Positions 1 to 10,548 of a stretch of DNA of 64,000 nt are shown one piece after another (positions within the stretch are counted from its first letter, which is position 1; every line of letters starts with the position of its first letter). Both the position numbers and the translations under genes were made by a program. Origin of the DNA: Dermanyssus gallinae (Eukaryota > Arthropoda > Arachnida > Mesostigmata > Dermanyssidae); the NCBI GenBank assembly GCA_003439945.1, contig QVRM01002168.1:62001-126000 (forward strand), in the 5' to 3' direction. The notes below the pieces were generated by a model. The model worked only from the letters and a program-made list of their open reading frames with translations. It did no database searches and was not told where the DNA came from.

Positions 1-189
1 ACGACATGGTAAATCAAATTAAGGTTGACCTTTCATATGTGCTCTCAGATTATGCGTGACAATAACTGCCAAAATCTGAGGTTCTACACTTTAGCACGAC
101 AAACTGAAAATAAGAGAGCAACGTATCATTTTCTATGTACCAGCAGACCGTGTCATTAACCACCGACCGCAGTAATCTGGGATACACTA

Positions 190-373
190 AAACACCTTTC
201 GGGCTGATCCTCAGCCAGGATTTAACGCCCACGCGACTGCTTTTCGCATTTCTACCTAGACAAACCCCCAAATAATACAAATGTGCAACGGTAGGGCTCG
301 AACCCGCGCATCCATGTGCCTCATCCGGCCTTGAGGCGCAGGCGAATGCACCACGCCACCAGAAGGTCTAGGG
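190..373 (-). repeat. tRNA-derived SINE (SINE-A), copy 1
   Basis: Read on the minus strand, this unit starts with a pol III A-box-like segment near 346-362 and has a B box (GGGTTCGAGCCC) at 294-305, followed by a conserved body. The body includes a short hairpin, GGCTGAGG then TCAGCC, near 203-218. Two further copies of the same unit lie at about 7.27-7.46 kb and 35.33-35.52 kb, all on the minus strand. Split promoter boxes in tRNA-like spacing plus a shared non-tRNA body define a SINE rather than a tRNA gene. It would be moved by a LINE reverse transcriptase. No target-site duplication was recognised. Confidence 0.75.
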
Positions 374-1978
374 TATAACTGGGTGATAGAGGGCGTTTAT
401 TTAGGCATAACATCTGACCTCAGATCATGTTTACCTCAGTTGATAATAGTTGTTAATCTAAAATACAAATATGGCTTTAGTGGAGGGGACACCCAACCGC
501 CCGGACAAGGCAAAAAAAGGTATACTTATGGTGTTGTAAACCTTAACCAAAAACTCACATACCATATTTGTGCACCATTAAATGATAGCCGCCAATAGCC
601 TTCACAATATGTAACCACCGTGTTACTATAATAAGACAAATTACAACTGCCGCTTGAAACCGAGCTGGAGCCTGCTCCACCTGAAAGTTATCCTTACAAA
701 TGCGTTTAGTAGTAGTAGTAGCTTCAGAGACTTTATAGACTGATTATGCAAGTCTCCATCAACACAATCTGGAGCCGCGTGCAATCTTCTTCGCAAGTCT
801 TCGCAATTCCACTGAACAATTGCTTACGTCTTTTAAGACCGTACTTTAAGGCCCCATAGAGGCGCCGCGTACGCTGTGTGTACTCTGCGTAAGCTTTGTT
901 TGTCCCACCGAGACTCTCTGTGTGAATTGGGTACCACTCACTCGCGTTCAATTCGGGCGCCACGCGGCATCGTCTCGTGTCGTATCTGCAAAACCCACCA
1001 TCGCCACCGAATGTTTATGTCTGGGCAATAACACTTGAGCAACTTTCGTGACATGTTTCCCCGTCGTTTCGTCAATTGGACGCAATCGACTCTCACAACA
1101 TACACGCTCGTATCGCCCCAAGCGAGTAAACACGTTAGTAGAATCCAATCGGAAAAAGAGCCAGTCCAGCCATAGCTTTGAAAGAGCTACCAACAAACGC
1201 CGACCGGCAGTCACAAACGATCAAGGTATCGGCAGCAGTCACGGCAACTGAAAGAGCTTGACCTAAAATCTGAGGTCAAGATGGTCCTTCAGATGAGTCA
1301 ACAACACCTTGAGCCACAGTAGCGGGCTTCCAGTTGCTGCGTCGTTTTGAGAAGAATAGGTCAGACAACCCCGTCAGAAGCATTCGTCTGGCTAAAATAG
1401 ACGCGGTAAGAGGGTCGTTTAGCATTGCCCAGTTATTTGTCACTTTGAGAAGTTAGGTGCAAGTGGATCGATGCGGCGTAAAGTACTGGTAAGCTCGATC
1501 TGGAGAGTGGTCTAGGTAAGGAAACGTGAAGCGTGCGGCACAAGTAAGCCCATCAATAGGCAACCCGGTAGCATGAATAAGCTGAACTAAGCAATTTTCA
1601 AAGCAGGAAGACAAGAAATCTGACCCCTTAGAATTTGAGTCAGTCCATTGGTGAGCCGACCAGTACAGACCAGCAAAGAAGACTGCCAAAAATGTTTAAA
1701 AACATATCGTAAAACGATTGGTGCAGATATGTAAGACACTACCAGCATGAATCACCTAGCACTTCCGATAGCAGTGCAGATCATTATTATAATGCCTTCG
1801 CATGAAGGGTGGCAAGGCCCGCTCATGCCAGCCTAAAAAATGTGACTTTGTTAAAATTATTCTGTAAATAATGAATCATTCAACTTTATTATAGGTGTTG
1901 CTATTGAAATAATGCTATTTCTTATAGAGAGTGCGATTTTACAGCCAGGGAACTTAATCTATTACCAAAGCTTTACGC
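374..1978. other. Unassigned stretch with possible decayed ORF
   Basis: No recognisable gene. A short (AGT)n run lies near 706-721. On the minus strand two overlapping open stretches (948-1214 and 733-963), in different frames, join near a point where one could run into the other. The second has a basic segment resembling the linker between endonuclease and reverse transcriptase in LINE proteins. The resemblance is too weak to name a family. Confidence 0.3.
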
Positions 1979-2680
1979 ATGAGAGCAGAACATGAAGCTA
2001 CGCCTGTGCTCTATGGGACTGGCAGGCTTCCCGATTCAGCAAGCAAAATACTTCGGGGTTATGCTGTACACTGCTCTCACGGGAAGGCAACATGTCGCCC
2101 ATATGACAAAGAAAGTTTCCAAGGTAGCCCGGTTCTTAGCAGAATTCTCCCTAGGAAATGTGGGGTATCGAAGGCCAAACGCCGTCTGGTGGCTTCTGTG
2201 GCCGAGTCGACAGCTATGTATGGCGCTTCATTATTATGGGGAGGCCTGGCCCTCCGCGTGGCCCAGCGGGGTATGGCAATGAGGGTGTACCGCAGGTACC
2301 GCACGGTAAAAACTGGCGTTCTCCTCGTTCGTGCCCGCCACATACTTGCGAGAGAGGGAGGCAAACGATGGACCGACTAACTGGACTGGACTGAACGAAT
2401 TGGGCTGGGCGCATGCCCGCACTGGAGACACCGGCAGGTGCTAAACACGCACACTTATAACCGACTTACAGCAATGGTACGAATGGCCTGGATATGGGCC
2501 TCTAACATACTGCGCCACCCAGATCTTTACGGGCCTCGGACAGTTACAGCGCTACATGGTCAGGATTGGGAAGGCATCTGCAGATATATGCGTTTTATGC
2601 GCGTCAGACCTTGCCGGCCGCCAGACAGCCGACATTGTAGCTTACATGATGGCCTTTACGTAAGGAATACAACAATCAAT
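1979..2680 (+). mobile_element. R1-clade non-LTR retrotransposon, decayed 3' part of ORF2
   Basis: This is the end of the reverse transcriptase and the following C-terminal region of an R1-type LINE. One frame (from 1992) reads KYFGV then HVAHMTKK, ending in a GNVG block near 2160, as in the region of R1 proteins just past the catalytic core. The reading then shifts to the 1979 frame with RRLVASV, then MYGASLLW, MAMRVYRRYRTV and a trailing W/R-rich part, matching the typical R1 order 'RRLLASV...LYGAP.W...ALRV..AYRTV'. Stops at about 2380-2395 and later break the rest, where a low-quality C-terminal region fades out near 2640-2680. The 5' part of the element is absent. It is a dead fragment. 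Family assignment rests on motif order, not on a search. Confidence 0.7.
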
Positions 2681-3046
2681 TTTATAACAATCATGTCAAA
2701 ACGGGTTATATAGCAAACATGTCCTCGTCTGGTCTGTAAGCACGGCGGGCAGCGCATTATAGCCAGCTGATAAATATGTGGTTTCGAGGTATCGTTTCGA
2801 GGAGGTGTGGCCGGGATGCTCTATATCGGCATTCCCCGCCATGAAAAGCAGTTTACGACGCTGGAAACCATGTACACCTCTGCAGAAGTTGCTATGATGT
2901 GGGACGGTTCCGATCACAGCATTTCGATCTGCTTCATGTCGCACAGTACAGTACACCGTATTTTCAAAAGGCGCTCGTTGTCAATCCAAAACTGGTATCA
3001 GAATAAGATTAATAATCTGGTGCGAAAATAAATTATGATTAACAGT

Positions 3047-3080
<34 letters not shown>

Positions 3081-3569
3081 TGCGGACATACGTAGCAATT
3101 GGAAAACACGCCAGACTACTTTTTTATTGGTTCATAGGTTTTCTATGCCTAGGATCAGATAGAATTAAGATGCTTGTCAATAGAGCAGACCTGCAGACCT
3201 AAATATTGCTTTAATCGCATGTTTAAGAATCGTAACCCAGAACCGCTGAGATAACGATAACTCGTTCGGCTTCTATGATCCGTGAGGCTACCATATTTTT
3301 GACCTCGCAAGATAGTTTGGCCAGAGGCAACTCTGCAACTAACAAAAGCAGAAGCATCCTTCCTTGTATGTGGGATAAACTTCTTGTTTTCCAATCAAGC
3401 AACATTTTAAGGAATCGCGGCTAACTATCTGGGCAGTATAGTAACTAATATTAACTAGCTGGGTCGTACGGTAACTTAAATTTAAGATTCCTAACGATGA
3501 CTCGCAGACCACGCGTTTAGGTGGCAGTCAGCAAAATAATTTAATCTTTTATGTAGTCAAATCGGAAGA
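2681..3569. other. Unassigned stretch
   Basis: Nothing recognised apart from a (TA)n tract at 3049-3078. A 74-codon open stretch at 2807-3031 on the plus strand has no familiar motif and is within chance expectation. Confidence 0.4.
3049..3078. repeat. (TA)n microsatellite
   Basis: About 15 uninterrupted TA units. It is one of many such tracts in the window. Confidence 0.95.
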
Positions 3570-4726
3570 TTGATTAACGAATTGATTTTCAAGAGTAAGG
3601 TATCAGCTCTCAGAACGCAGACATTGACCTTCTTCCTAGAGGCAACTAGGACCTTCCCGCAACACCTACGCAGTTTTTGGAGTGACAGATCAATCATGAC
3701 AACATGCCGTCAATCGCTTCACAAGGTACACCCCGCACATGTGGCATTTGTTGACCTCAAAACCGCGTTCAATGCCGCCTTAAGGGATACTCATACACAA
3801 ACCTAGTTAATGCATTAGTGGGATCACGGATACTTGCATTCCTCTGAGCTTTGCTTTAGACAAATGTGGTAACGCTTGATATGTCAACATGCCCCGTTCG
3901 AACGGACAATCGGCGTGTTTCAGGGCGATAACTCTTGACTTCTACTATCTTCGATGTTAATAAAAAATAAACCAGGCATCCCTATAGATAAAAAAACGCA
4001 TTGTAGACATTTTACTTTATGTCGACGATCTCGTATTGTGTAGTAAGGTACTAACAGCCATTTATGCTGCTCTTAAGGACTGAAAGCGGCACTGTCCTAC
4101 TACTACTACTGTCCTAACGACCTGCTAATTAGCATGGTTTTGGCATGGAGGCAGGTTATCATTAACCAAATGGGAATAATCATCTCAAGCCGAGGGCACT
4201 ACATAGGCCTACACGCTGCGGAATGTGTTGATAGCTACAGCCGCGATTAAAAATCTACAGTTGTTCCCTCTACAGACGGCCCTACAAGTTTTCGATACCA
4301 CGATTAAGTTGTATGGAAGGACTTTCTGAAACACCAACTAGAATCATCGAATAAGGTGAGGTATGCTTTTCAAAAAGAATATTATGCTTGTCGAAAAACA
4401 CAAAAAATGATCAATATCACTCTCCATATGTTCAAACAACATTGCTAGCATTGTTTAGGCAAAACTTGGAGCAAAAGCTTAGCGATGTGCCAGTTGAGCT
4501 GGCCCTGCCACGCACTATGACACGTGACCACTGCGAGGGTTCCCGTCAGTCTACGAGACATCTGATAACTCGCTATTCAGTGCATGGTTTCCATCATTAC
4601 CTGTGCAGTAGGGGTGGATTCCACGCCCCTGGATCGGATTGCAGATGCAAACATTGCAAACAGCAATGTGAGCTTTATCATCTGGGGAGATGCGGACATC
4701 GTGCACTTGCACTTGCACAGCTATAG
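3570..4726 (+). pseudogene. Decayed non-LTR reverse transcriptase, family-X copy A
   Basis: Scattered frames keep the order of reverse transcriptase motifs. AFVDLKTAFNAA (about 3735-3770) is the first catalytic aspartate block. IGVFQGDN (about 3907-3930) corresponds to the GxPQGDPLS block. LLYVDDLVL lies around 4012-4038, with the YVDD catalytic box at 4018-4029. LQTALQVF...IKLYG (about 4267-4312) matches the thumb region. The open stretch 4388-4726 ends in a Cys/His cluster: HGFHH, C, FH, then CRCKHC, C, H, C. The same C-terminal cluster occurs in the minus-strand copy at 5045-6700 and the plus-strand copy at 7.6-7.95 kb, so all three belong to one family. Frameshifts and stops between the blocks make this copy dead. 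Copies A and B lie tail to tail. Confidence 0.75.
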
Positions 4727-5044
4727 CGTAACGGATACGGATAATACTTTTATTTAGTATGCATATTAGTGAACACTAGAGCATATCTCTAAAAAATTGG
4801 CGCGCCTAAAATGACTGAACAATCGGAACCACGGAACAAAGCTTCATATACTCGATCATATGCTATTTGATATTTTATTACTACTTGACATTTTAATAGA
4901 TTATACCTATTTAAATGTAAATGCCTTCTGAAGGTGAAATAAGTGACTTGAAACTCGGAACCGCGGCTTCGTGGCTATTGTATCGTATTTATTTCACTCA
5001 TATTGAGTATGCATATAACATGAACAATTATACATATTATACAA
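4727..5044. other. AT-rich spacer between two LINE 3' ends
   Basis: This AT-rich stretch separates the convergent 3' ends of copies A and B. It has short TA-rich runs (for example about 5020-5050) but no long (TA)n tract and no reading frame of interest. Confidence 0.5.
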
Positions 5045-6700
5045 TTATACACTCAGCTCCTCGCGGCATGTTATACGAGAGAGGCAGTGCAGTGATCTCT
5101 TCGCAAGGGCCAGGCAGGCAGATGCATGAAACTTCGTACACGCCTGAGAGCACAGTCGACAGACGCACTCGGTGTACTCTTCGTGGAAGCTCGTATTCGA
5201 ACAAACCAGGTGATGATAGCCATGAACTATGTATCTGGTATAGACGTGGCGATTGTCACACGCAAGACCAGACCAGAGGTGAAAGGCCCTGAAAACATCC
5301 AGGTCTCCGACCTCTCGTCGGACTTGTTCAACTTTATTTTCCCATTCCGAGATAAAGCTCTCGAATGGTACTGTACGCGGCGTCTTCAACCTTAATCGAA
5401 TGATCTCAACAACTGGTGCACAGCCTGACATTAGGTACACAAAGCGACTCCTTACCCGCATTGACAGGCAAAGTACTCGCTTCATGTACATTGTAAAACA
5501 CCTTTCAAGCAAACCAAAGTTTGCCCGAGTGAGGTGTTCCCATACTCTGTCAAGACCATACATCAGCGCCGGAACAACCTTGAGGTAGAAAAGCGCCACT
5601 GCCGTCGGGACGGACAGTCGCCGGACATCGCCTATTTCTCCATAAAGAGAAATTAGGGCTGTGCGCGCTCTCTCGACGATGTGAGCAGTGAAGGTCGTCC
5701 CAGTATAATGAAGCCGAAGCCCCAGATACCGGAAAGAGTTAACGAATTCCAAGGATTGGCCGCCGCAACGTATAACGTCTTTAGCAGCCAATCGACCTCC
5801 TCTTCTGAATTTCATAGCCTTGGTCTTCATGGCGTTTATTTCCAGCCCTCTTGAGACAAGGAACACCTCCGCCAGAGAAGTGATGCGCTTGATGGCACCC
5901 AGGTCGTGATGAGCGACCACTATGTCATCTGCGTACATCACAACTGTGGCCTTCTGGAACTCTTGTCGAATATAATCAACAAAATCGGCAAGCAGAAGAG
6001 TGAAGGAGACGCAGCTCAATGGGTCGCCTTGCGGGGTTCCCACATTTTGCCTTACCTGCAACACTTCCTGCTCACCTTGTACCAGTAAGGTGTCCTCATC
6101 AAAGAAACTGGAAATTACGCCAAGAAGAGAGCCACCAACCCCTGCGTATCGGAATGACTTCACTAGGAGATCTCGAGGTGCTTTGTCGAAAGCCTTGACG
6201 CAGTCTATAAAGACTGCACACAAATGGCCTCCGGGCTTTGCCACAGCTCGCTCTATCTCTGACTGAAGCACATGGATTGCATCACGCGTTCCTCGACCTC
6301 TTCGAAAGCCGAATTGCTCCGGTGGAAGGGTCTGGTCGACAACGTACTCGATCCGTTTTATAACCAATTTGCAAAAGATCTTCTTCAGCGTCCTTTCAGA
6401 CGCTATACCGCGGTATAAGTTTGGGTCTCGTCTGTCATCACCATGCTTACCCTTAAATAAAAGAGAAAGCCTGGCCATATGCCAGGCTCCTGGCATTTGT
6501 CCCCTCTTCATGATCTCGTTGAAGAAATCACAAAGATGGTTTGCCAAAAGTGGCTCAGACTGCACCCAGTGCTCATAGTACACTTGGTCTGGCCCCGCAC
6601 TCTTTCCTCTCGGAAGAGAGTGCAGAACCTGACGTACTTCTTCTACCTCAAAGGGCAGATTCATAGTATCCTGATCCAATGTGAGCGGGTGCTCAATCAT
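5045..6700 (-). CDS. Non-LTR retrotransposon reverse transcriptase, family-X copy B
   Basis: This 551-codon frame is the longest in the window. Residues 33-45 (KSAGPDQ...EHW) and 78-113 (LSLLFKGK, YRGIA) form the start of the fingers. VFIDCVKAFDKA at 163-174 carries the first catalytic aspartate (D166). GTPQGDPLS lies at 221-229 and YADD at 256-259 carries the paired catalytic aspartates. RYLGL (324-328) and a VVPALMYG thumb segment (375-382) follow. The C terminus (about 493-529) has a HGYHH...C...FHEE segment and a C-x-C-x2-C-x3-C...H...C cluster, probably zinc binding. No endonuclease domain is visible in this frame. The first Met is a convenience start, since the same frame continues upstream through stops to about 7141. 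It would copy element RNA at the insertion site. The clade was not resolved. Confidence 0.85.
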   Translation of the reverse strand: MIEHPLTLDQDTMNLPFEVEEVRQVLHSLPRGKSAGPDQVYYEHWVQSEPLLANHLCDFFNEIMKRGQMPGAWHMARLSLLFKGKHGDDRRDPNLYRGIASERTLKKIFCKLVIKRIEYVVDQTLPPEQFGFRRGRGTRDAIHVLQSEIERAVAKPGGHLCAVFIDCVKAFDKAPRDLLVKSFRYAGVGGSLLGVISSFFDEDTLLVQGEQEVLQVRQNVGTPQGDPLSCVSFTLLLADFVDYIRQEFQKATVVMYADDIVVAHHDLGAIKRITSLAEVFLVSRGLEINAMKTKAMKFRRGGRLAAKDVIRCGGQSLEFVNSFRYLGLRLHYTGTTFTAHIVERARTALISLYGEIGDVRRLSVPTAVALFYLKVVPALMYGLDRVWEHLTRANFGLLERCFTMYMKRVLCLSMRVRSRFVYLMSGCAPVVEIIRLRLKTPRTVPFESFISEWENKVEQVRREVGDLDVFRAFHLWSGLACDNRHVYTRYIVHGYHHLVCSNTSFHEEYTECVCRLCSQACTKFHASACLALAKRSLHCLSRITCREELSV

Positions 6701-7141
6701 TGGAGCCAGGCGTACCGTCTCGCTTCGTGGCTATTGGATGCACATGAACATCAGGCCCGAAAAATACTACTAGATTCCCAGTTTCAGCTGCTCATCTAAC
6801 CTAGAAACCGGTCAACACCGACGATATACTGGGCACCCTTCAGCATGCTCCAGTGAAGTGAAACCAACAGTGCCTCGCAGAAACCTAGTATTTTTCTGCC
6901 ATTTTTGTGTAATGCTATGTGGAAGATAGCAAATCAGCTGATCTTCAGCTCGAGTCTGTCTTGGCCGATCCCCCCGTTTGTGTTTGGGAAATGTTTTGAA
7001 TTTGAGAGTGAAAAGAAGTGCCCCCAGTGCAAGTGCACACCTGACACACAGTACGAGTGAGTTTGGCACCCCCAAGGCAAAAACTTGATTTATAAATCTG
7101 ACTAATACTATCACTATGCCGTGGTATGTACGTCTATACAT
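5045..7141 (-). mobile_element. Non-LTR retrotransposon family-X copy B, 5'-truncated or decayed
   Basis: The intact reverse transcriptase frame (5045-6700) is preceded on the same strand and in the same frame by an open stretch at 6812-7141. Between them lie four in-frame stops within about 110 bases. The upstream part is basic (KTFPKHKRGDRPRQTR) and could be a decayed N-terminal region of the same protein, or chance. No apurinic-type endonuclease motifs were found. The 3' end was not defined by a poly(A) tail. A minus-strand SINE-A copy lies immediately upstream at 7266-7456. Confidence 0.55.
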
Positions 7142-7265
7142 TTAACTGGAGGGGACGCTAGTCCGTTCTAGCCCGTCTGTCCGCCGTGAGCCTCCTGATC
7201 AGCAAAAGCACAGTAGTGCGACCCACCGTTTTGGTCAGCAGCCCAAGCCCAGTCCAGCCAATCTA

Positions 7266-7456
7266 AAAAAGTTTTTCGGGCTGACCCTCAGCCAAGATTT
7301 AACGGAGTCCACGGAACTGTTTTTCACATTGCTTTATAGACGGACTACCCCCATAGATACAAATGTGCAACGGTGGGGTTCGAACCCGCGCACATGCTAT
7401 GTGTCTCCTCCGGTTGGGAGGCGCAGACTTAAGCCACCACGCCACCAGGCTCGACA
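7266..7456 (-). repeat. tRNA-derived SINE (SINE-A), copy 2
   Basis: On the minus strand an A-box-like segment (TGGCGTGGTGGCTTAAG, plus-strand positions 7429-7445) and a perfect B box (GGGTTCGAACCC, 7377-7387) are about 45 bases apart. They are followed by the same body as copies 1 and 3: a TGCACATTTGT block, a TAGTCCGTCTAT block, then a GGCTGAGG/TCAGCC hairpin. This copy resembles copy 3 more than copy 1 over the body. The outer end on the low-coordinate side is uncertain. Confidence 0.8.
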
Positions 7457-7569
7457 ATCCAGGTCAATTTTGGACTATGTGGCTTAGGCATCCGGACGGG
7501 CTAAGTGGAATGGGGTCGCAAAGGCAAATCGAGTACTTGGACAACCTAGAAACGCATCGGCGACACTAG

Positions 7570-8039
7570 CGCTAGCACTATCGAGTCGAGAAAGAACCTT
7601 TACGGAGGACCTCATATCTGACGGAATACCAGTAATTATGCAGATGTGTGGGACCGATACCTAAAGTTTAGAGAAGAAACAAACAATAATTTTGTAATGC
7701 AGAACTATACAGAAGTACCAGCGTTCTCCACAGTTAAATGGAAAAAGTCTCTACAAACAAATCGGATTATGTTGTGTAGGATCACCTAACATGGTTGTCA
7801 CCATTAAATATGTCGGAAAGAGGCGTGTTACGAAATTGACGAATGTATGTGCACATTTTGTGGAGAATGTATCATCAACCGCTACCACTTGACTCGATGC
7901 GCGTCAATCGACGCACAATCACAGGAACGTTATGAATTACTTGCTTAGTTGAAACACTGAATTATAAGACATGCAGATTTCTTGTAGCTACTAATGATCG
8001 GGTGAATAAACTGAATGATGGATATATATATATATATAC
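7570..8039 (+). pseudogene. Family-X non-LTR retrotransposon copy C, 3' end and (TA)n tail
   Basis: Only the C-terminal end is clear. From about 7795 one frame reads HGCHH, a stop, then ICRKEACYEIDEC. It continues with CMCTFC, C, then H and C, ending at a TAG stop at 7947-7949. This aligns residue by residue with the Cys/His C terminus of copies A and B, although one histidine-flanking codon has become a stop. About 70 bases after the stop codon the sequence enters (TA)n (8021-8039). The stretch 7570-7790 is probably the preceding part of the protein but is badly decayed. Confidence 0.7.
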
Positions 8040-8819
8040 AGTGCTCGATAGCTCAAAGGCAAATCGATCTAGCTAATCGATTCTTTTAGTTCACCTTGTC
8101 GAAACCTTGGACTGGAATTTCGAGCCAAACTAACGCCACCACCGGATCGGCACTGACGTGGACCGCACGCCTCTGGATACTTGGATTTTGTAGGCTAGAG
8201 GAGCCCCCCCATAAGAACCCTGACTAGGGAGAGCACCGTGAGGGTAAGCGGCTAGCGACAACTGGAGGTCGCTGCGGGGAGGGCGGACAGAAGAGGAAGA
8301 TAGCGGAAGAGGTGACTGTGAAAACCGGCAGCTCCTGCAGACGTCGGCAACAACCAAGCCGCATCGGCGTCGGACGCTGCGTAGGCCACTGACAATTGCC
8401 TCAGACCGGTGCAGCCTGCAACTACGCCTCACGCCTAAGGCGTCAGCAACGCGTTGGTCTAATTCACGATGAACATCTGTTGGACTCCAGGTTGGAGCTA
8501 ACGGAGCGCGAAGGAGGCACGACAGGCCTCGGTATTGAGGAAGCGGACGTTGGGGTCTACCTTATCAAACCGTACCTGATGCCGAGTCTGCCACGCAATG
8601 GTTGCGCCGGCGAGACAAGGCAAGACTTTCGCGGATTTCGTTTATAGAAACTGTGATAAGTGGGCAGAAGTAGAGACAGATGCCGGTATGCAGAGATGGA
8701 GGCGCTGAGAACGGTGCGACTGGCGTCGGCAAAAAAACATCGTGCCATCAGCCACCTCCAGCTAGAGGCAGCCCAGCTGATGGCACGATTGGGACCGATC
8801 GGCGGGTGGGTCGACGACG
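8040..8819. other. Unassigned stretch
   Basis: Moderately GC-rich, with open stretches on both strands (for example 8396-8647 and 8660-8893 on plus, 8130-8432 on minus). None shows a family motif. The plus-strand frame around 8660-8800 could be more of the LINE that follows, but I cannot show it. Confidence 0.3.
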
Positions 8820-9560
8820 TTGCCACCCTTACCAATGCTGCCGGCTCGGCTAGCTCTGAAAAGTCTGTTCGACCGATATCGCTGGTCCGATAAGCTTGGA
8901 TCTGCTTTATATGAAAGGTCTTCGATATACCTAAACACGGCTAGTTTTCTTTCTAAGATCAATTTTGATTTCAGAGAGTCGCAATCAGCGGAGTTGGCCC
9001 AAAACTATATTTCGTAAGAAATAGTCAAATCTGCTGAAAACAGGAAAATGTGTCTCGGCCCATTCCTTGACGTAGCGAAAACCTTTGACTGTCTAGACCA
9101 CTTTCTATTTGTCAAGATGCTGCGACAAATAGGTTGCGCATCAGGTGTAACCGCTTGGTTTAAATCGTGTCTAGGCGGACGTAAGCAGTTTGTGTCGGTG
9201 GGTGCTTGAACCCCACCCTGAGATTGTTTTGATCAGGACATCCCAAGGGTCGGTTCTTGGCCCCTTCATCTTCATAATCTACATACATTTCGTCCTGCGT
9301 GGCATTGAAAGAAAGATAGAGTGTCGGCCAGTGGTATGTGCGGATTATACAACTCCGCGGTCCTGTGTCTCACCTGCTCAGCTCTCAAACAGTCAGGTTT
9401 ACTTTAGGCATGTGGAGACAGGTATCGAAACAGCAATTTAATATTTTAAACCGCGTTGGTCTTGTCGTAAATCCGACTAAGGCGACACTCGTCTTGTTTA
9501 CACACTTCAACGGGCATCGGAATTGTAATATAGATTTGGTGTATGTGTTTAATATTGTGG
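8820..9560 (+). pseudogene. CR1/Jockey-like non-LTR reverse transcriptase remnant
   Basis: The plus strand keeps the canonical order of CR1/Jockey-type reverse transcriptase blocks. LNTASFLSKINFDFRES...AELA (about 8930-9000) matches 'L...QFGFR...ST..A'. FLDVAKTFDCLDH (about 9063-9102) is the first catalytic block. WFKSCLGGRKQFV (about 9157-9195) is the palm helix region. SQGSVLGPFIFIIYI (about 9240-9285) is the QGSVLGPLLF block, and CADYT (about 9338-9352) is a damaged FADDT box. GLVVNPTKATLVLF (about 9457-9500) completes the palm. Stops (for example near 9015) and frame changes show that it is dead. The tyrosine in place of the second catalytic aspartate would itself abolish activity. Confidence 0.75.
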
Positions 9561-10266
9561 TTACACTGCACAGATGCAGGTGCTACAACGACAGGTATTT
9601 TAAAATGAAATATGACTTCGATATAAATTGTGACCCTATTGCCTGTAAAAGAGCACGTCAATAAAACAACTGATGATGATTACGCAATATGCAGCGGCCG
9701 CAATGCTCCAATCAATAACATTACCTAGGACAGAACTCTAAGGGACACCCACAAAATAAGACATTATTTAAAATCGAGTTCAGCTACTTCGAGTGGATCT
9801 ACTAGTATTCTGTTTCGGCACGCAAGAGTCTTCTGTCTGAGTGTGACAACATTGCCGTCACACGTAGTTAAGTAACTGATTTCTTTTATGTACATCGAAC
9901 TTGCGAGCTCGCGTCTTATAAAGCAGGCTCTAAACACACTGAAGTAAAATTGCGTTGCGCCGGTGAGAATGCAACAAAACATACGCCTAGTATTGCAATT
10001 TAGCACTGCTGCAAAAATCTAGAGAACTACTAAAATGACTCTATTATCACATAAAATAGGTATGCTGGAATCTATCATGGTCATGTATGTATTTCTTTTA
10101 GAACGCGTATTTCCTATTTGAGATAAGCACAGTTGAATTTGTATGCGCGCATTTGGCCATCCGCCAAGCAAACGACCCGTTTACGAACCAAAAACACAGG
10201 CCACGGCTTTGGGAATGATGAATGGCTGGCTCCTTAGGTTATTGGAGCGTACTTCCAAAAAGTATC
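9561..10266. other. Unassigned stretch
   Basis: No recognisable element. It probably includes the decayed 3' part of the preceding LINE. An 80-codon minus-strand open stretch (9764-10006) has no motif. Confidence 0.35.
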
Positions 10267-10548
10267 CTAGCAATTCACATTTTGTGAGTTGACGTAGAAC
10301 AGATACGTTGTCTCACTCAAAAAGTGAGTCCTTACTAGGGCCAACATTAGCGACACGCTTTGAGGGTACCTGAACCACAGGCGCCTCAGGAACGTGTCTT
10401 GGACGCCTTCCACTAACTTTCTATATTTGGTCAGATGGAGTTCTCGGACAAGAGAGCAATATGTGAGTTTGGGAAGAATAATAGATTTATAAAGACGAAT
10501 TCGCACAAAGCACAGTAACGCCTCCACAACTCTCGACATGTAATTCAA
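10267..10548 (-). pseudogene. Reverse-transcriptase thumb fragment, CR1/Jockey-like
   Basis: The minus-strand frame reads LYKSIILPKLTYCSLV followed by a VEGVQDTFLRRL segment. This matches the region after the catalytic core of Jockey/CR1 proteins (LY.SLV.P.LEYCS.VW, then LE.VQ..F.R.L). It is a short isolated fragment with no catalytic blocks around it. It lies in the opposite orientation to the 8.8-9.56 kb remnant, so it is a separate insertion or an inverted piece. Confidence 0.6.

Noticed and set aside
294..373. tRNA gene-like boxes at 0.3 kb, 7.4 kb and 35.4 kb
   Set aside because: No intact cloverleaf was evident and the same long non-tRNA body follows in all three, so they are SINE copies, not tRNA genes.
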